Assembly (NCBI GenBank): GCA_045635885.1
Contig: JAZTWO010000026.1
Span: forward strand, 1 to 17,780
DNA length: 17,780 nt
Source of the DNA: RGIG4608 sp045635885
GTDB taxonomy: Bacteria > Bacillota > Clostridia > Oscillospirales > CAG-272
Direction of reading: 5' to 3'
Shown: positions 7,647-14,629 of the stretch, piece after piece
Layout: the number at the start of each line of letters is the position of its first letter
Position numbering within the stretch: the stretch's first letter is position 1
Notes under the pieces: model-generated
The model's input: only the letters and a program-made list of their open reading frames with translations
What the model was told of the DNA's origin: nothing
The model's database searches: none
Made by a program: the position numbers and the translations under genes

Positions 7647-9584
7647 ATGAAAAAATCAATATTATTAATCTCGATTTTCCTTATTATAACATGTTTTTTG
7701 GGCGGTTGTAAAGGGAATAATGAAAATAATTCAAACGAATCTTATTCGCAGGGCTTGGAATTTCAACTTAACGAAGACGGAAAAAGCTATTCGGTAATTG
7801 GATACGGCACTTTCGATGGCGAAAATCTTGTTATTCCATCGACATACAAAGGCAAGCCCGTGGTTGCAATTGGAGATTTTGCCTTTTGGTCAAATCATAA
7901 TATAAAAACTGTGGTAATACCCGATTCCGTTGAAAAAATTGGGGAATTTGCCTTTTATAATTGCACTCAACTTGAATCTATATCTATTGGCAAATCGGTT
8001 TCTCAAATTGGTGACTTTGGTCTTTATTGCAATCCCTATTTAAAAGTTACACTTGATTCCAACAATAAAAATTTCAAATTAATAAACGGTCATCTTTGCT
8101 CGGCAGACGGCAAGGAATTGATTTATTATTCGATAAATCGGGGGGATAATACCATTGTTGTTCCAAACGGAATTACCAAGGTTAATCTTGATTTCTTGTG
8201 TCTTGACGCAAGAAATGCTTCAAGCTTTGTATTTAACGAAATAGACGGTTCGCAATATATTGGCAGTGAAGAAAATCCCTATTTGATGCTTTATGGATCC
8301 GATTATGCAAACAACACTGTGAATATTCACAAGGATACAAGAATAATTTATCGACTTAACTGGCCGGTTGATGTTGGACATGTAGTAATTCCTGACTATA
8401 TTGAATGCATTTGTCCATCGACTTATTATGCCACAACTTTTGAGGTGGATGAGAACAATCCATATTACAAAATGGTTGACGGTGGACTTTATACCAAGGA
8501 TGGTAAAACCCTTGTTCGTGCGTTCCCAACTGGCTCGGAATTTACAATAATTGACGGTGTTGAAACCATTAGCTATTATGCTTTTGCCAGTTATTTAAAT
8601 GTAGAAAGTGTTACTATCCCTGACACAGTTAAAAGAATTGAATCTTGGGCTTTTCACATAATGGATAATAGCACCCCCGCCAAAATAAATATCCCAAGCT
8701 CATTGGAATATATTGGAATGTATGCATTTCAAGGTTGTTGTGCAGATAGCATTGTTATACCTGCCTCAGCAAAAACAATTGCTCCTTATGCTTTTACACA
8801 TTCACAAATTAAAAACATTGAAATTTTAGCTCCGCTTGAGCAAATCGGCACCTGTGCTTTTTATGAAGCGTATGGGCTTGAGAGTGTCATTCTTCCAAAT
8901 ACTCTTAAGCGTATTGACGGTCAGTTTTATTGTTGTAAATCACTTAAATATGTATATATCCCCTATTCCGTTGAATATATTGGTGATATGTCATTTTATG
9001 GTTGCTCTGCTTTAGGGAACATAGATATACCTGACTCTGTAACATATATTGGCTACGGTGCATTTATGAATTGCACTTCTTTAGAGAGTGTAGTTATTCC
9101 CGATTCCGTTGTATACCTTGGAGATAGAGCGTTTGAAAATTGCTCACTTAAAAATGTGGTGATAGGCAATTCAATAACAAAAATTAACAATGCATTTGTA
9201 AACAATCAGTTGCTTGAAAGTATTGTTATGGGCGATTCGGTTGAGATTATTGGAATGGGTGCTTTTGCAGGTTGCAAATTGCTTAAAAATATCACTTTGG
9301 GCAATTCGGTAAAAGAGATTGGATACCAAGCATTTTACAATTGTTCCTCTCTTGAGAGCATAAATCTTCCAAGTACTGTAACTTTTATTGATGAAGAAGC
9401 ATTTGCTAATTGCTCTTCGCTCAAGAGCATATATATTTCCAAATCCGTTGAAAAAATTGGTGGATTTTCCTTTTACGGTTGCAATCAGATCACAATTTAT
9501 TGCGAGGCGGATTCCAAGCCGCAGGGCTGGGATGATAATTGGAACTACTCTAATTTGCCTGTTATTTGGGCCTATAAAAAGTAA
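7647..9584 (+). CDS. BspA-like leucine-rich-repeat lipoprotein
   Basis: A 645-residue surface lipoprotein. The start at 7647 is chosen over the in-frame ATG at 7626 because AAAAGGG sits at the right distance and a clean signal peptide follows: MKK, hydrophobic core, lipobox LGGC with Cys21. After a short Asn/Ser-rich linker the protein is built of roughly 22-24-residue repeats of the LRR_5/BspA type (IPDSV..IG..AF..C..L..). They run from about residue 60 to the end and are interrupted by longer insert segments around 130-330. The C terminus, TIYCEADSKPQGWDDNWN and then PVIWAY, is a shared cap also found in the 10502 protein. Family members bind host or microbial surfaces, but no ligand can be inferred here. 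It has its own promoter and terminator. Confidence 0.9.
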   Translation: MKKSILLISIFLIITCFLGGCKGNNENNSNESYSQGLEFQLNEDGKSYSVIGYGTFDGENLVIPSTYKGKPVVAIGDFAFWSNHNIKTVVIPDSVEKIGEFAFYNCTQLESISIGKSVSQIGDFGLYCNPYLKVTLDSNNKNFKLINGHLCSADGKELIYYSINRGDNTIVVPNGITKVNLDFLCLDARNASSFVFNEIDGSQYIGSEENPYLMLYGSDYANNTVNIHKDTRIIYRLNWPVDVGHVVIPDYIECICPSTYYATTFEVDENNPYYKMVDGGLYTKDGKTLVRAFPTGSEFTIIDGVETISYYAFASYLNVESVTIPDTVKRIESWAFHIMDNSTPAKINIPSSLEYIGMYAFQGCCADSIVIPASAKTIAPYAFTHSQIKNIEILAPLEQIGTCAFYEAYGLESVILPNTLKRIDGQFYCCKSLKYVYIPYSVEYIGDMSFYGCSALGNIDIPDSVTYIGYGAFMNCTSLESVVIPDSVVYLGDRAFENCSLKNVVIGNSITKINNAFVNNQLLESIVMGDSVEIIGMGAFAGCKLLKNITLGNSVKEIGYQAFYNCSSLESINLPSTVTFIDEEAFANCSSLKSIYISKSVEKIGGFSFYGCNQITIYCEADSKPQGWDDNWNYSNLPVIWAYKK

Positions 9585-9590
9585 ATAGAC

Positions 9591-9630
9591 AAACGACGAG
9601 GGGGGCTTTCCTCTCGTCGTTTCTATTTTT
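9591..9630. terminator. Bidirectional terminator
   Basis: Stem AAACGACGAG/CTCGTCGTTT (9591-9600 with 9613-9622), with a partly pairing G-rich loop and T-rich sequence after it on the plus strand. It lies between the first LRR gene and the convergent membrane-protein gene and could serve both. Confidence 0.8.
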
Positions 9631-10324
9631 ATTTATATTCCTTATTGGGATTCAAAATGTCAAAAAGCTTGGGGATTGCGGGTGAGAAGGTGCAGTATTT
9701 ATCCAAAATCATGCCGAAAAATCCGATTAAAACGGAGTTCAAAAACGCCGCTACCACGGTGATGATGCCAATCAAGTCAAAGCGGAACGTTCCCAAAAGG
9801 GTGAACATCATTATAAATGACAATGCGAGCATAGAGGCATCAAAAATGAGCTTCATTTTATTCATGCTAAAGTTTTTTGCCAAAGAAATCTCTTTAACAA
9901 AAACCTCATAAATTGAGGGTGGAATGTAAGTTCTAAGCATCAAGGCAACAGCAAAGCCGGTGATTATCATGCCAATTATGGCAACCAAAATGCGAGAGGG
10001 GATTGTATCCGGCTGCAAGCCGACAAGTAATTGGCTAACCTTATCAAAGCAGGCACCGTAGAAAATGATATTGCAAATAGTGGCAATAAATTTCCACTTA
10101 AACTTTTTAATTATAAGGCAACAAAGGGTGAGCAAAAGTCCTTGAATAATGTATTCGCAAAAGCCGACGGTTAAAAAACTGAGCTTTTCTTGTAAAATAA
10201 AGGCAGGCGCAATGATTGACGAAAGACCGAATTGACTTTTGTCAACAAGGCAGTTGCCAATGGCACACAAAATTGTGCCAACAATCCAAGAAATCTCTCC
10301 GATTTTTGTTATTTTTTTCTTCAT
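9629..10324 (-). CDS. YczE/YyaS/YitT-type integral membrane protein
   Basis: A 231-residue protein with about five to six hydrophobic helices (near residues 10-27, 51-72, 79-100, 111-130, 160-178 and 183-206). The pattern GTILCAIGNCLVDKSQFGLSS near the start and the Gly-rich later helices resemble the YczE/YyaS/YitT group (DUF6198-like), whose transport or regulatory role is undetermined. The start is supported by an upstream promoter; the ribosome site (TTGGAAAA) is weak. It is convergent with one LRR lipoprotein gene and divergent from the second. Whether it serves them is not shown. I am fairly sure of the family and unsure of any function. Confidence 0.65.
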   Translation of the reverse strand: MKKKITKIGEISWIVGTILCAIGNCLVDKSQFGLSSIIAPAFILQEKLSFLTVGFCEYIIQGLLLTLCCLIIKKFKWKFIATICNIIFYGACFDKVSQLLVGLQPDTIPSRILVAIIGMIITGFAVALMLRTYIPPSIYEVFVKEISLAKNFSMNKMKLIFDASMLALSFIMMFTLLGTFRFDLIGIITVVAAFLNSVLIGFFGMILDKYCTFSPAIPKLFDILNPNKEYK

Positions 10325-10363
10325 CTATATTTTTCCAATCTTAGTTAGTATTTTAGTTTTAAC

Positions 10364-10392
10364 ATTATATCACGAACCACTCAAAAAATCAA
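10364..10392 (-). promoter_or_regulatory. Promoter of the YczE-type gene
   Basis: On the minus strand TTGATT, 17 bases, TATAAT, about 40 bases before the start codon. Confidence 0.7.
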
Positions 10393-10442
10393 TAATATTC
10401 ACAAAAAATCCACCGTAAAATATTGAATTTTGTTTATAATAC

Positions 10443-10471
10443 TTGAATAACATATTGTTTTGTGCTATAAT
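10443..10471 (+). promoter_or_regulatory. Promoter of the second LRR lipoprotein
   Basis: TTGAAT, 17 bases, TATAAT, about 30 bases before the start codon at 10502. It is divergent from the promoter at 10364-10392. Confidence 0.75.
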
Positions 10472-10501
10472 AACCCATATATCATATTCGGAGGGAAAAA
10501 T

Positions 10502-11839
10502 ATGAAAAAAACAAAAATTGTTGGGATTTTATCAATATTCATTATTATTTTATCAATTCTCACATTTTCTGCGTGTGATAAAAATGAGGTAACAACTACC
10601 ACAAATGAAAGCGAAGAGCCTGTGGGCGAGCTTGAATATTCTTGCTATGATGACGGTTGCTATGTAACGGGCATTGGCACATTCACAGGCACTGATGTTG
10701 TAATTCCTGCCGAGCATGAGGGAAAACCCGTTGTTGGCATTGAAGATTATGCATTTTTTGAATGTTATTCCATAACGAGCGTGGTTGTACCTGACACGGT
10801 TAAATACATTGGCACAAGAGCTTTTTATCAACTTGAAAAGCTTAACAGCGTAAGCTTGGGCAATTCTGTTGAAAGTATTGGCAGAGAAGCGTTTAGTGGA
10901 TGCAAAGCTCTTATAAGCATAGTTATTCCCGATAGCGTAAAGAAAATTGAAGAATATACCTTTTTGGGTTGCACGTTCTTGGAAAATATCACACTCGGCA
11001 ATTCGGTGAAAACCATTGGCACAGGGGCGTTTAAAGAATGTTCACTTCTTAGAGAGGTGGAAATTCCAAATTCCGTTGTCAGCATTGGCAAGGAAGCGTT
11101 TTATAATTGTATGCTCATTATAAAGGTAACAATTGGCGAAAATGTTCAACTTATTGACGATTATGCATTTAGCGGATGTGCGTCAATTCTTGAGGTTTAT
11201 AATAAATCTTCTCTTAATATAGTTGCCGGTTCGTATGATAATAACGGAGAGCTTGGATATTATGCAAAAAATATTATTACAAGCGAAAGTGAAAGCGCAT
11301 TTAAAATGGTTGACGGAAATCTTTTCTATGACGATGGCAACGAAATTTTCCTTGTGAAATATAACGGAACAGAGGAGAATGTTGTTCTTCCCGAATATGA
11401 AGGCGGCAAAGCATACACGTTGCATTATGGGGCATTTTTTATTAATACAACCGCAAAAAGCGTTGTAATTCCTAACTTTGTAAATGGCATTGATGCTGGT
11501 TTTGTATACTGCTTGGCACTTGAAAAAGTGGTGATTTCTGAATCAGTTAAAAGTATGAATAATGCATTTTCATATTGCTTGGCGCTTAAAGAAGTGAATA
11601 TTCCAAGGTCCGTGACCGAGCTTTATTCACCGTTTTTACTTTGCACCTCACTTGAAAAGGTTGTAATTCACGCAGGAGTGACCGAGGTTAGCGGATATGC
11701 TTTTGCCGGATGCACCTCGCTGACAATTTATTGCGAAGCGAATGAAAAACCTAAAGATTGGGACTCCTATTGGAATAGAATGGGACTTGAAACCGATAAT
11801 TCCGAAATTCCAACCGTTTGGGGATATGTAGTTGAATAA
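10502..11839 (+). CDS. BspA-like leucine-rich-repeat lipoprotein, second copy
   Basis: A 445-residue lipoprotein. The ATG at 10502 follows a good CGGAGGG site and begins a signal peptide with Cys25 in FSAC (Phe at -3, as in the 3632 lipoprotein). An upstream in-frame ATG at 10460 overlaps the promoter and is rejected. The N-terminal module (GIGTFTGTDVVIPAEHEGKPVVGI) and the IPDSV..IG..AF repeats are clearly paralogous to the 7647 gene. A degenerate insert lies around residues 240-310, and the same terminal cap (IYCEANEKPKDWDSYWN, then PTVWGY) is present. The shorter length and fewer repeats suggest duplication followed by repeat loss or gain. It probably sits on the outer membrane face; the ligand is unknown. 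A terminator and then element D follow. Confidence 0.9.
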   Translation: MKKTKIVGILSIFIIILSILTFSACDKNEVTTTTNESEEPVGELEYSCYDDGCYVTGIGTFTGTDVVIPAEHEGKPVVGIEDYAFFECYSITSVVVPDTVKYIGTRAFYQLEKLNSVSLGNSVESIGREAFSGCKALISIVIPDSVKKIEEYTFLGCTFLENITLGNSVKTIGTGAFKECSLLREVEIPNSVVSIGKEAFYNCMLIIKVTIGENVQLIDDYAFSGCASILEVYNKSSLNIVAGSYDNNGELGYYAKNIITSESESAFKMVDGNLFYDDGNEIFLVKYNGTEENVVLPEYEGGKAYTLHYGAFFINTTAKSVVIPNFVNGIDAGFVYCLALEKVVISESVKSMNNAFSYCLALKEVNIPRSVTELYSPFLLCTSLEKVVIHAGVTEVSGYAFAGCTSLTIYCEANEKPKDWDSYWNRMGLETDNSEIPTVWGYVVE

Positions 11840-11843
11840 ATTT

Positions 11844-11868
11844 AAAGGAGAGCTTGCTCTCCTTTTTT
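11844..11868 (+). terminator. Terminator of the second LRR gene
   Basis: AAAGGAGAGC/GCTCTCCTTT around TT (11844-11853 with 11856-11865), continuing into a T run. Confidence 0.9.
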
Positions 11869-11879
11869 GCTTTTGAAAA

Positions 11880-12162
11880 AAGTTAGAAAATACCGATTTC
11901 CGCTTTTGAAAAAGCTTGGCAAAACTTTTTTATCGCGTGGGTTTGTGCTGACTCGACGTAAATTTTCGACAATTTGCTTGCAAATTGTCAGTTCACTCCA
12001 CAAAATCCGCTTACGAAAATAAATTTTCGCCGTGGATTTTATGTGCCGAACTACGAAAACCAATCCCCAAGGATTGTTTTTCTAAAATTTACTCTGCTTG
12101 TGCGTAGCCATAAGGTTTTATAGTTAGATAAAATCACCATATTGTGTGCATAATATTGCTCT
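11880..12162 (+). repeat. Three-hairpin intergenic element, copy D
   Basis: Copy D begins about 12 bases after the LRR terminator, conserved end first. H1 GACAATTTGC/GCAAATTGTC is perfectly paired (about 11968-11989, loop TT instead of the usual GA in this orientation). H2 (AAAATCCGC/GTGGATTTT outer, CGAAAAT/ATTTTCG inner) and H3 (AAAACCAATCC/GGATTGTTTTT, about 12056-12081) are the C type. It runs straight into a palindrome chain. Together with that chain it is the inverted counterpart of element A plus 1-236. Confidence 0.85.
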
Positions 12163-12396
12163 CCGTAGGGGACGGCGTCCTCGACGTCCCGCACTCAACA
12201 CAAACTAACTTTTCCTTTAGAACAAATAGTCTATAGTTCACTATCCGCACAAGATCCTTCGGTCGCTTTGCTCCCTCGAGGATGACGTGCGGAGGCGGTA
12301 TTGGTTGGTTGACGCTTAATCAGGAGGATGGTATCCTCCCCTACGGTGTTTTCGGGTATAATGTCACTCACCGTAGGGGCTCACTCCGTGAGCCCG
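12163..12396. repeat. REP-module cluster, inverted copy of 1-236
   Basis: In order: a GGGACG-type palindrome (12167-12191), an AACACAAACTAACTT linker, the long hairpin closed by CCGCAC/GTGCGG (12245-12292), AGGAGGAT/ATCCTCCC (12322-12329 with 12333-12340), and GGGCTCAC/GTGAGCCC (12377-12384 with 12388-12395). It matches the reverse complement of 1-236 nearly end to end. The outermost palindrome differs in a paired way: GGACTCAC/GTGAGTCC there, GGGCTCAC/GTGAGCCC here. Confidence 0.85.
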
Positions 12397-12435
12397 TTCC
12401 CCACCCAAACTAACTCCTCAACAAATTAAAATTTA

Positions 12436-12664
12436 CAGTCTACCTCAAGCAGAGTAAATTTTAGAAAATCACTCTGAAAGAGGGGTTTTAGTAGTTTGAA
12501 CAAGGAAATCGTCGGTGGGAGTTCACTCACACAAGGCGATTTTGTTGGTCAAACCGATAAAACACTCGTGTTTTGTCGAAAATTTACGCAGACAACCGCC
12601 CAACCAAAGCGATAAAAAAGTTTTGCCAAGCTTTTTCAAAAGCGGAAATCTTTACTTTGTAACT
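12436..12664 (-). repeat. Three-hairpin intergenic element, copy E (truncated)
   Basis: Same orientation as copy A, with the conserved end (GGAAATCTTTACTTTGTAAC) facing fhs. It lacks the distal GATTTTATC-type segment. H1 is CGATAAAACAC/GTGTTTTGTCG (12555-12565 with 12568-12578), the B-type stem with one T-G wobble. H2 and H3 are of the A/B type. Together with D it forms an inverted pair around the palindrome chain. Confidence 0.85.
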
Positions 12665-12674
12665 AAAAGCGTTA

Positions 12675-12703
12675 TTGACAAGCCAAAGTATATTTGATAT
12701 AAT
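12675..12703 (+). promoter_or_regulatory. Consensus promoter of fhs
   Basis: A perfect TTGACA, 17 bases, perfect TATAAT, starting about 10 bases after the end of element E. The leader is about 30 bases. Confidence 0.9.
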
Positions 12704-12740
12704 AAAAACAATATATAAACTCTCAAAAGGGGGATTTAAC

Positions 12741-14420
12741 ATGGCATATTTAACCGATATTGAAATTGCAAAACAATGCAAAATGAAAAACATATACGAT
12801 ATCGCCGAGGTAGTGGGCATTGACGAGGAATTTGTGGAGCCCTATGGCAAGCACAAGGCAAAAATTTCACTTTCCTATCTCGACTCCAAAAAGGACACCG
12901 AAAACGGAAAACTCGTGCTTGTGACCGCAATTACCCCCACCCCCGCAGGCGAGGGCAAAACCACAACAACCATCGGTCTTGCTGACGGACTTGCTAAAAT
13001 TGGCAAGAGTGTTGTAACAGCGCTTCGTGAACCCTCGCTCGGCCCTGTTTTTGGAATAAAAGGTGGTGCGGCAGGCGGCGGATATGCCCAGGTTGTGCCT
13101 ATGGAAGATATAAATCTTCACTTCACGGGCGATTTCCACGCAATTGGTGCGGCGAACAACTTGCTTTGTGCAATGCTTGATAACCACATTTATCAAGGCA
13201 ACGAGCTTCGCATCGACCCTGAAAAAATCACCCTCCGCCGTTGCGTTGATATGAATGACCGTCAGCTTCGCCAAGTTCAAGACGGACTCGGACGAAAGGT
13301 GGACGGAGTACCCCGAATGGACGGATATGACATTACCGTTGCAAGTGAAGTTATGGCAATTTTCTGCCTCGCATCTTCCATTGAGGATTTAAAGGCACGT
13401 CTTTCACGAATGATTGTTGCCTATAACGTGGACGGTGAGCCCGTTACCGCAGGGGATCTCAAGGCGGCAGGTGCTATGACTGCGCTCTTGCGTGACGCAT
13501 TATCGCCAAATCTCGTTCAAACGCTTGAGGGAACACCTGCATTCGTTCACGGTGGACCTTTTGCGAATATTGCTCACGGATGTAACTCCGTGATTGCCAC
13601 AAAAATGGCTCTCAAAACCGCAAAATATACCATCACCGAAGCGGGCTTTGGTGCAGATTTAGGTGCCGAAAAATTCCTTGACATCAAGTGCAGAATGACA
13701 GGACTCAAACCCAACGCAGTAGTGCTTGTTGCCACCATTCGTGCCCTCAAAATGCACGGTGGACTTGCAAAAGACGAGCTTGCAAACGAAAATCTCGATG
13801 CGCTTGAAAAAGGAATTCCCAATCTTTTGCGCCACCTTTCAAACATAAAGGACGTGTATCACCTTCCTTGTGCGGTTGCGCTTAATAAATTCCCAACCGA
13901 CACCGAAAAAGAGGTCGAATTTATCATCGAAAAATGTAAATCTCTTGGTGTGAACGTCATTCTTTCTGACGTTTGGGCTAAAGGTGGAGAGGGTGGCGTT
14001 GAACTCGCCCACGAGGTTGTTCGACTTTGTGAAGAGGATAACTCCGGTTTTGCTTTCTCCTACTCACTTGATGGCTCGATTGAAGATAAAATCGAAAAAA
14101 TTGTAAAAAATATCTACCGTGGAAACGGAATTGTTGTCACCGACGAAGCAAAGGCGCAGATTGAACGCCTCGAGTCGCTCGGCTTTGATAAATGCCCCGT
14201 TTGTATGGCAAAAACACAGTATAGCTTTTCTGATAATAAAGAGCTTTTGGGCGCACCCGAGGGCTTTGTGGTAACAATAAAATCAGTCAAAGTCAGCGCA
14301 GGCGCAGGATTTGTTGTGGCTCTCACGGGCGACATTATGACAATGCCCGGTTTGCCTAAAATCCCTGCCGCAGAGAAGATTGACGTTGACGAAAACGGTG
14401 AAATCGTGGGGCTTTTCTAA
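12741..14420 (+). CDS. fhs: Formate-tetrahydrofolate ligase
   Basis: Cytosolic enzyme that uses ATP to join formate and THF to 10-formyl-THF, feeding one-carbon metabolism. In acetogen-like anaerobes it also serves the methyl branch of acetate synthesis. It is 559 residues, the usual length. The ATP loop TPTPAGEGKTT (65-75) and the family signature REPSLGPVFGIKGGAAGGG (96-114) are intact, and the rest follows the family closely. The start at 12741 has AAGGGGG at proper spacing; in-frame codons further upstream lie inside the promoter. It is driven by a consensus promoter. The last base of its stop overlaps the ATG of the next small gene (TAATG), so it heads a translationally coupled unit with the 14420 and 14613 reading frames. 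No other folate genes are visible nearby. Confidence 0.98.
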   Translation: MAYLTDIEIAKQCKMKNIYDIAEVVGIDEEFVEPYGKHKAKISLSYLDSKKDTENGKLVLVTAITPTPAGEGKTTTTIGLADGLAKIGKSVVTALREPSLGPVFGIKGGAAGGGYAQVVPMEDINLHFTGDFHAIGAANNLLCAMLDNHIYQGNELRIDPEKITLRRCVDMNDRQLRQVQDGLGRKVDGVPRMDGYDITVASEVMAIFCLASSIEDLKARLSRMIVAYNVDGEPVTAGDLKAAGAMTALLRDALSPNLVQTLEGTPAFVHGGPFANIAHGCNSVIATKMALKTAKYTITEAGFGADLGAEKFLDIKCRMTGLKPNAVVLVATIRALKMHGGLAKDELANENLDALEKGIPNLLRHLSNIKDVYHLPCAVALNKFPTDTEKEVEFIIEKCKSLGVNVILSDVWAKGGEGGVELAHEVVRLCEEDNSGFAFSYSLDGSIEDKIEKIVKNIYRGNGIVVTDEAKAQIERLESLGFDKCPVCMAKTQYSFSDNKELLGAPEGFVVTIKSVKVSAGAGFVVALTGDIMTMPGLPKIPAAEKIDVDENGEIVGLF

Positions 14421-14629
14421 TGGAAAAACTTTTTAGAAAGGAATATTTACCTGCGATATTGATTTATATTGCGTCCGCAATTCTATACGTTGTGTCGGGC
14501 GTGATGTTTTTCACAAATAATTACCACTGGGCTACCGTTCTCCTTCTTGGCATACTCACTATGCTTTTCGCCTCCTCCCACCTTGTCAAAATAGGCAAAA
14601 AACTGAGGGAAGATGAGGAAAATGAATAA
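14420..14629 (+). CDS. Small two-helix membrane protein
   Basis: A 69-residue protein whose ATG overlaps the fhs stop codon (TAATG), suggesting coupling. It has a basic start (MEKLFRKEY), two hydrophobic helices (about residues 11-32 and 37-56) and a charged cytoplasmic tail (KIGKKLREDEENE). I do not recognise a family. The coupling and conserved-looking topology make it more likely real than chance, but a role linked to fhs is not shown. Its end overlaps the start of the transposase remnant. Confidence 0.65.
   Translation: MEKLFRKEYLPAILIYIASAILYVVSGVMFFTNNYHWATVLLLGILTMLFASSHLVKIGKKLREDEENE

Noticed and set aside
1..12396. CRISPR array
   Set aside because: The repeats are palindromic, irregularly spaced and in mixed orientation, with no uniform spacers and no cas genes.
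12515..12697. Second open frame of the same peptide type before fhs
   Set aside because: Same repeat (copy E); it runs into the fhs promoter and has no independent support.
12704..12740. Riboswitch upstream of fhs
   Set aside because: The leader from the consensus promoter is only about 30 bases, too short for a THF or other known riboswitch.
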